64,000 bases of DNA from Solidesulfovibrio alcoholivorans DSM 5433. GTDB lineage: Bacteria; Desulfobacterota; Desulfovibrionia; Desulfovibrionales; Desulfovibrionaceae. Positions 63,996 to 64,000 of this stretch are shown here, one piece after another. The notes beneath the pieces are model-generated. The model was not told the origin of the DNA, ran no database searches, and saw nothing but the letters and a program-made list of their open reading frames with translations. The position numbers were made by a program, and so were the translations under genes. Each line of letters starts with the position of its first letter. Position 1 is the first letter of the stretch. The DNA lies in contig NZ_JNJA01000016.1 in assembly GCF_000702665.1 (NCBI RefSeq), positions 1 through 64,000 on the forward strand, written 5' to 3'.

Positions 63996-64000
63996 GTTTG

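Overview
The window looks like chromosome from a GC-rich, anaerobic sulfate-reducing deltaproteobacterium of the Desulfovibrio/Solidesulfovibrio type. The clues are heterodisulfide-reductase-like (Hdr) electron-transfer genes, a Desulfovibrio-style outer-membrane porin, many chemoreceptors, sigma-54 control of energy genes, and short GC-rich inverted repeats between genes. No species can be named from the sequence alone.

Left edge (1-4.4 kb): a 3' half of a tRNA-Ser(GCU) gene with its terminator but without a 5' half, which suggests the distal attachment site of an island lying to the left. Next come a cytoplasmic hybrid sensor kinase and an NtrC-type sigma-54 activator on the minus strand. 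They are transcribed away from a large Hdr operon that has a near-consensus -24/-12 promoter and upstream inverted repeats.

Hdr operon (4.4-15.4 kb): hdrA, mvhD, an FrhB/FdhB-like flavin/Fe-S subunit, a 1162-residue tandem HdrA with a degenerate receiver-like insert, hdrC, hdrB, a double universal stress protein and an HdrD/DsrK-like protein. Several genes overlap by ATGA. The set looks like a cytoplasmic flavin-based, probably bifurcating, redox complex that ends in dithiol/disulfide chemistry.

Sulfotransferase region (15.9-26.2 kb): a lower-GC DASS-family transporter faces a divergent Crp/Fnr regulator. Two sets follow. The first is a cytoplasmic arylsulfotransferase-like propeller, a glutaredoxin fused to a cysteine-less radical-SAM-like domain, dihydrolipoamide dehydrogenase and a GcvH lipoyl carrier. 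The second is a secreted arylsulfotransferase-like protein and a porin. Related Crp/Fnr-type palindromes lie before the regulator and before the first set. A lipoyl carrier and its dehydrogenase in a sulfotransferase operon, with no other glycine-cleavage gene in the window, is the most unusual system here.

Middle (26.4-44.1 kb): four methyl-accepting chemotaxis proteins, CheW, a SLOG-like protein, a ParA-like ATPase with an aminotransferase, a large FtsX-type permease, an ECF sigma factor with a membrane-anchored partner, shikimate kinase and phosphofructokinase. Right part (44.5-64 kb): a DUF2917 gene divergent from a MocR regulator, a STAS protein with a receiver-PAS-PP2C phosphatase, RlmM, an MdtABC-type efflux operon, a small Cys-rich protein, an RdgC-like gene pair, a CHASE2 nucleotide cyclase whose N-terminus overlaps a repeat, an M48 metalloprotease with an SH3-domain partner, and a beta-hydroxyacid dehydrogenase.
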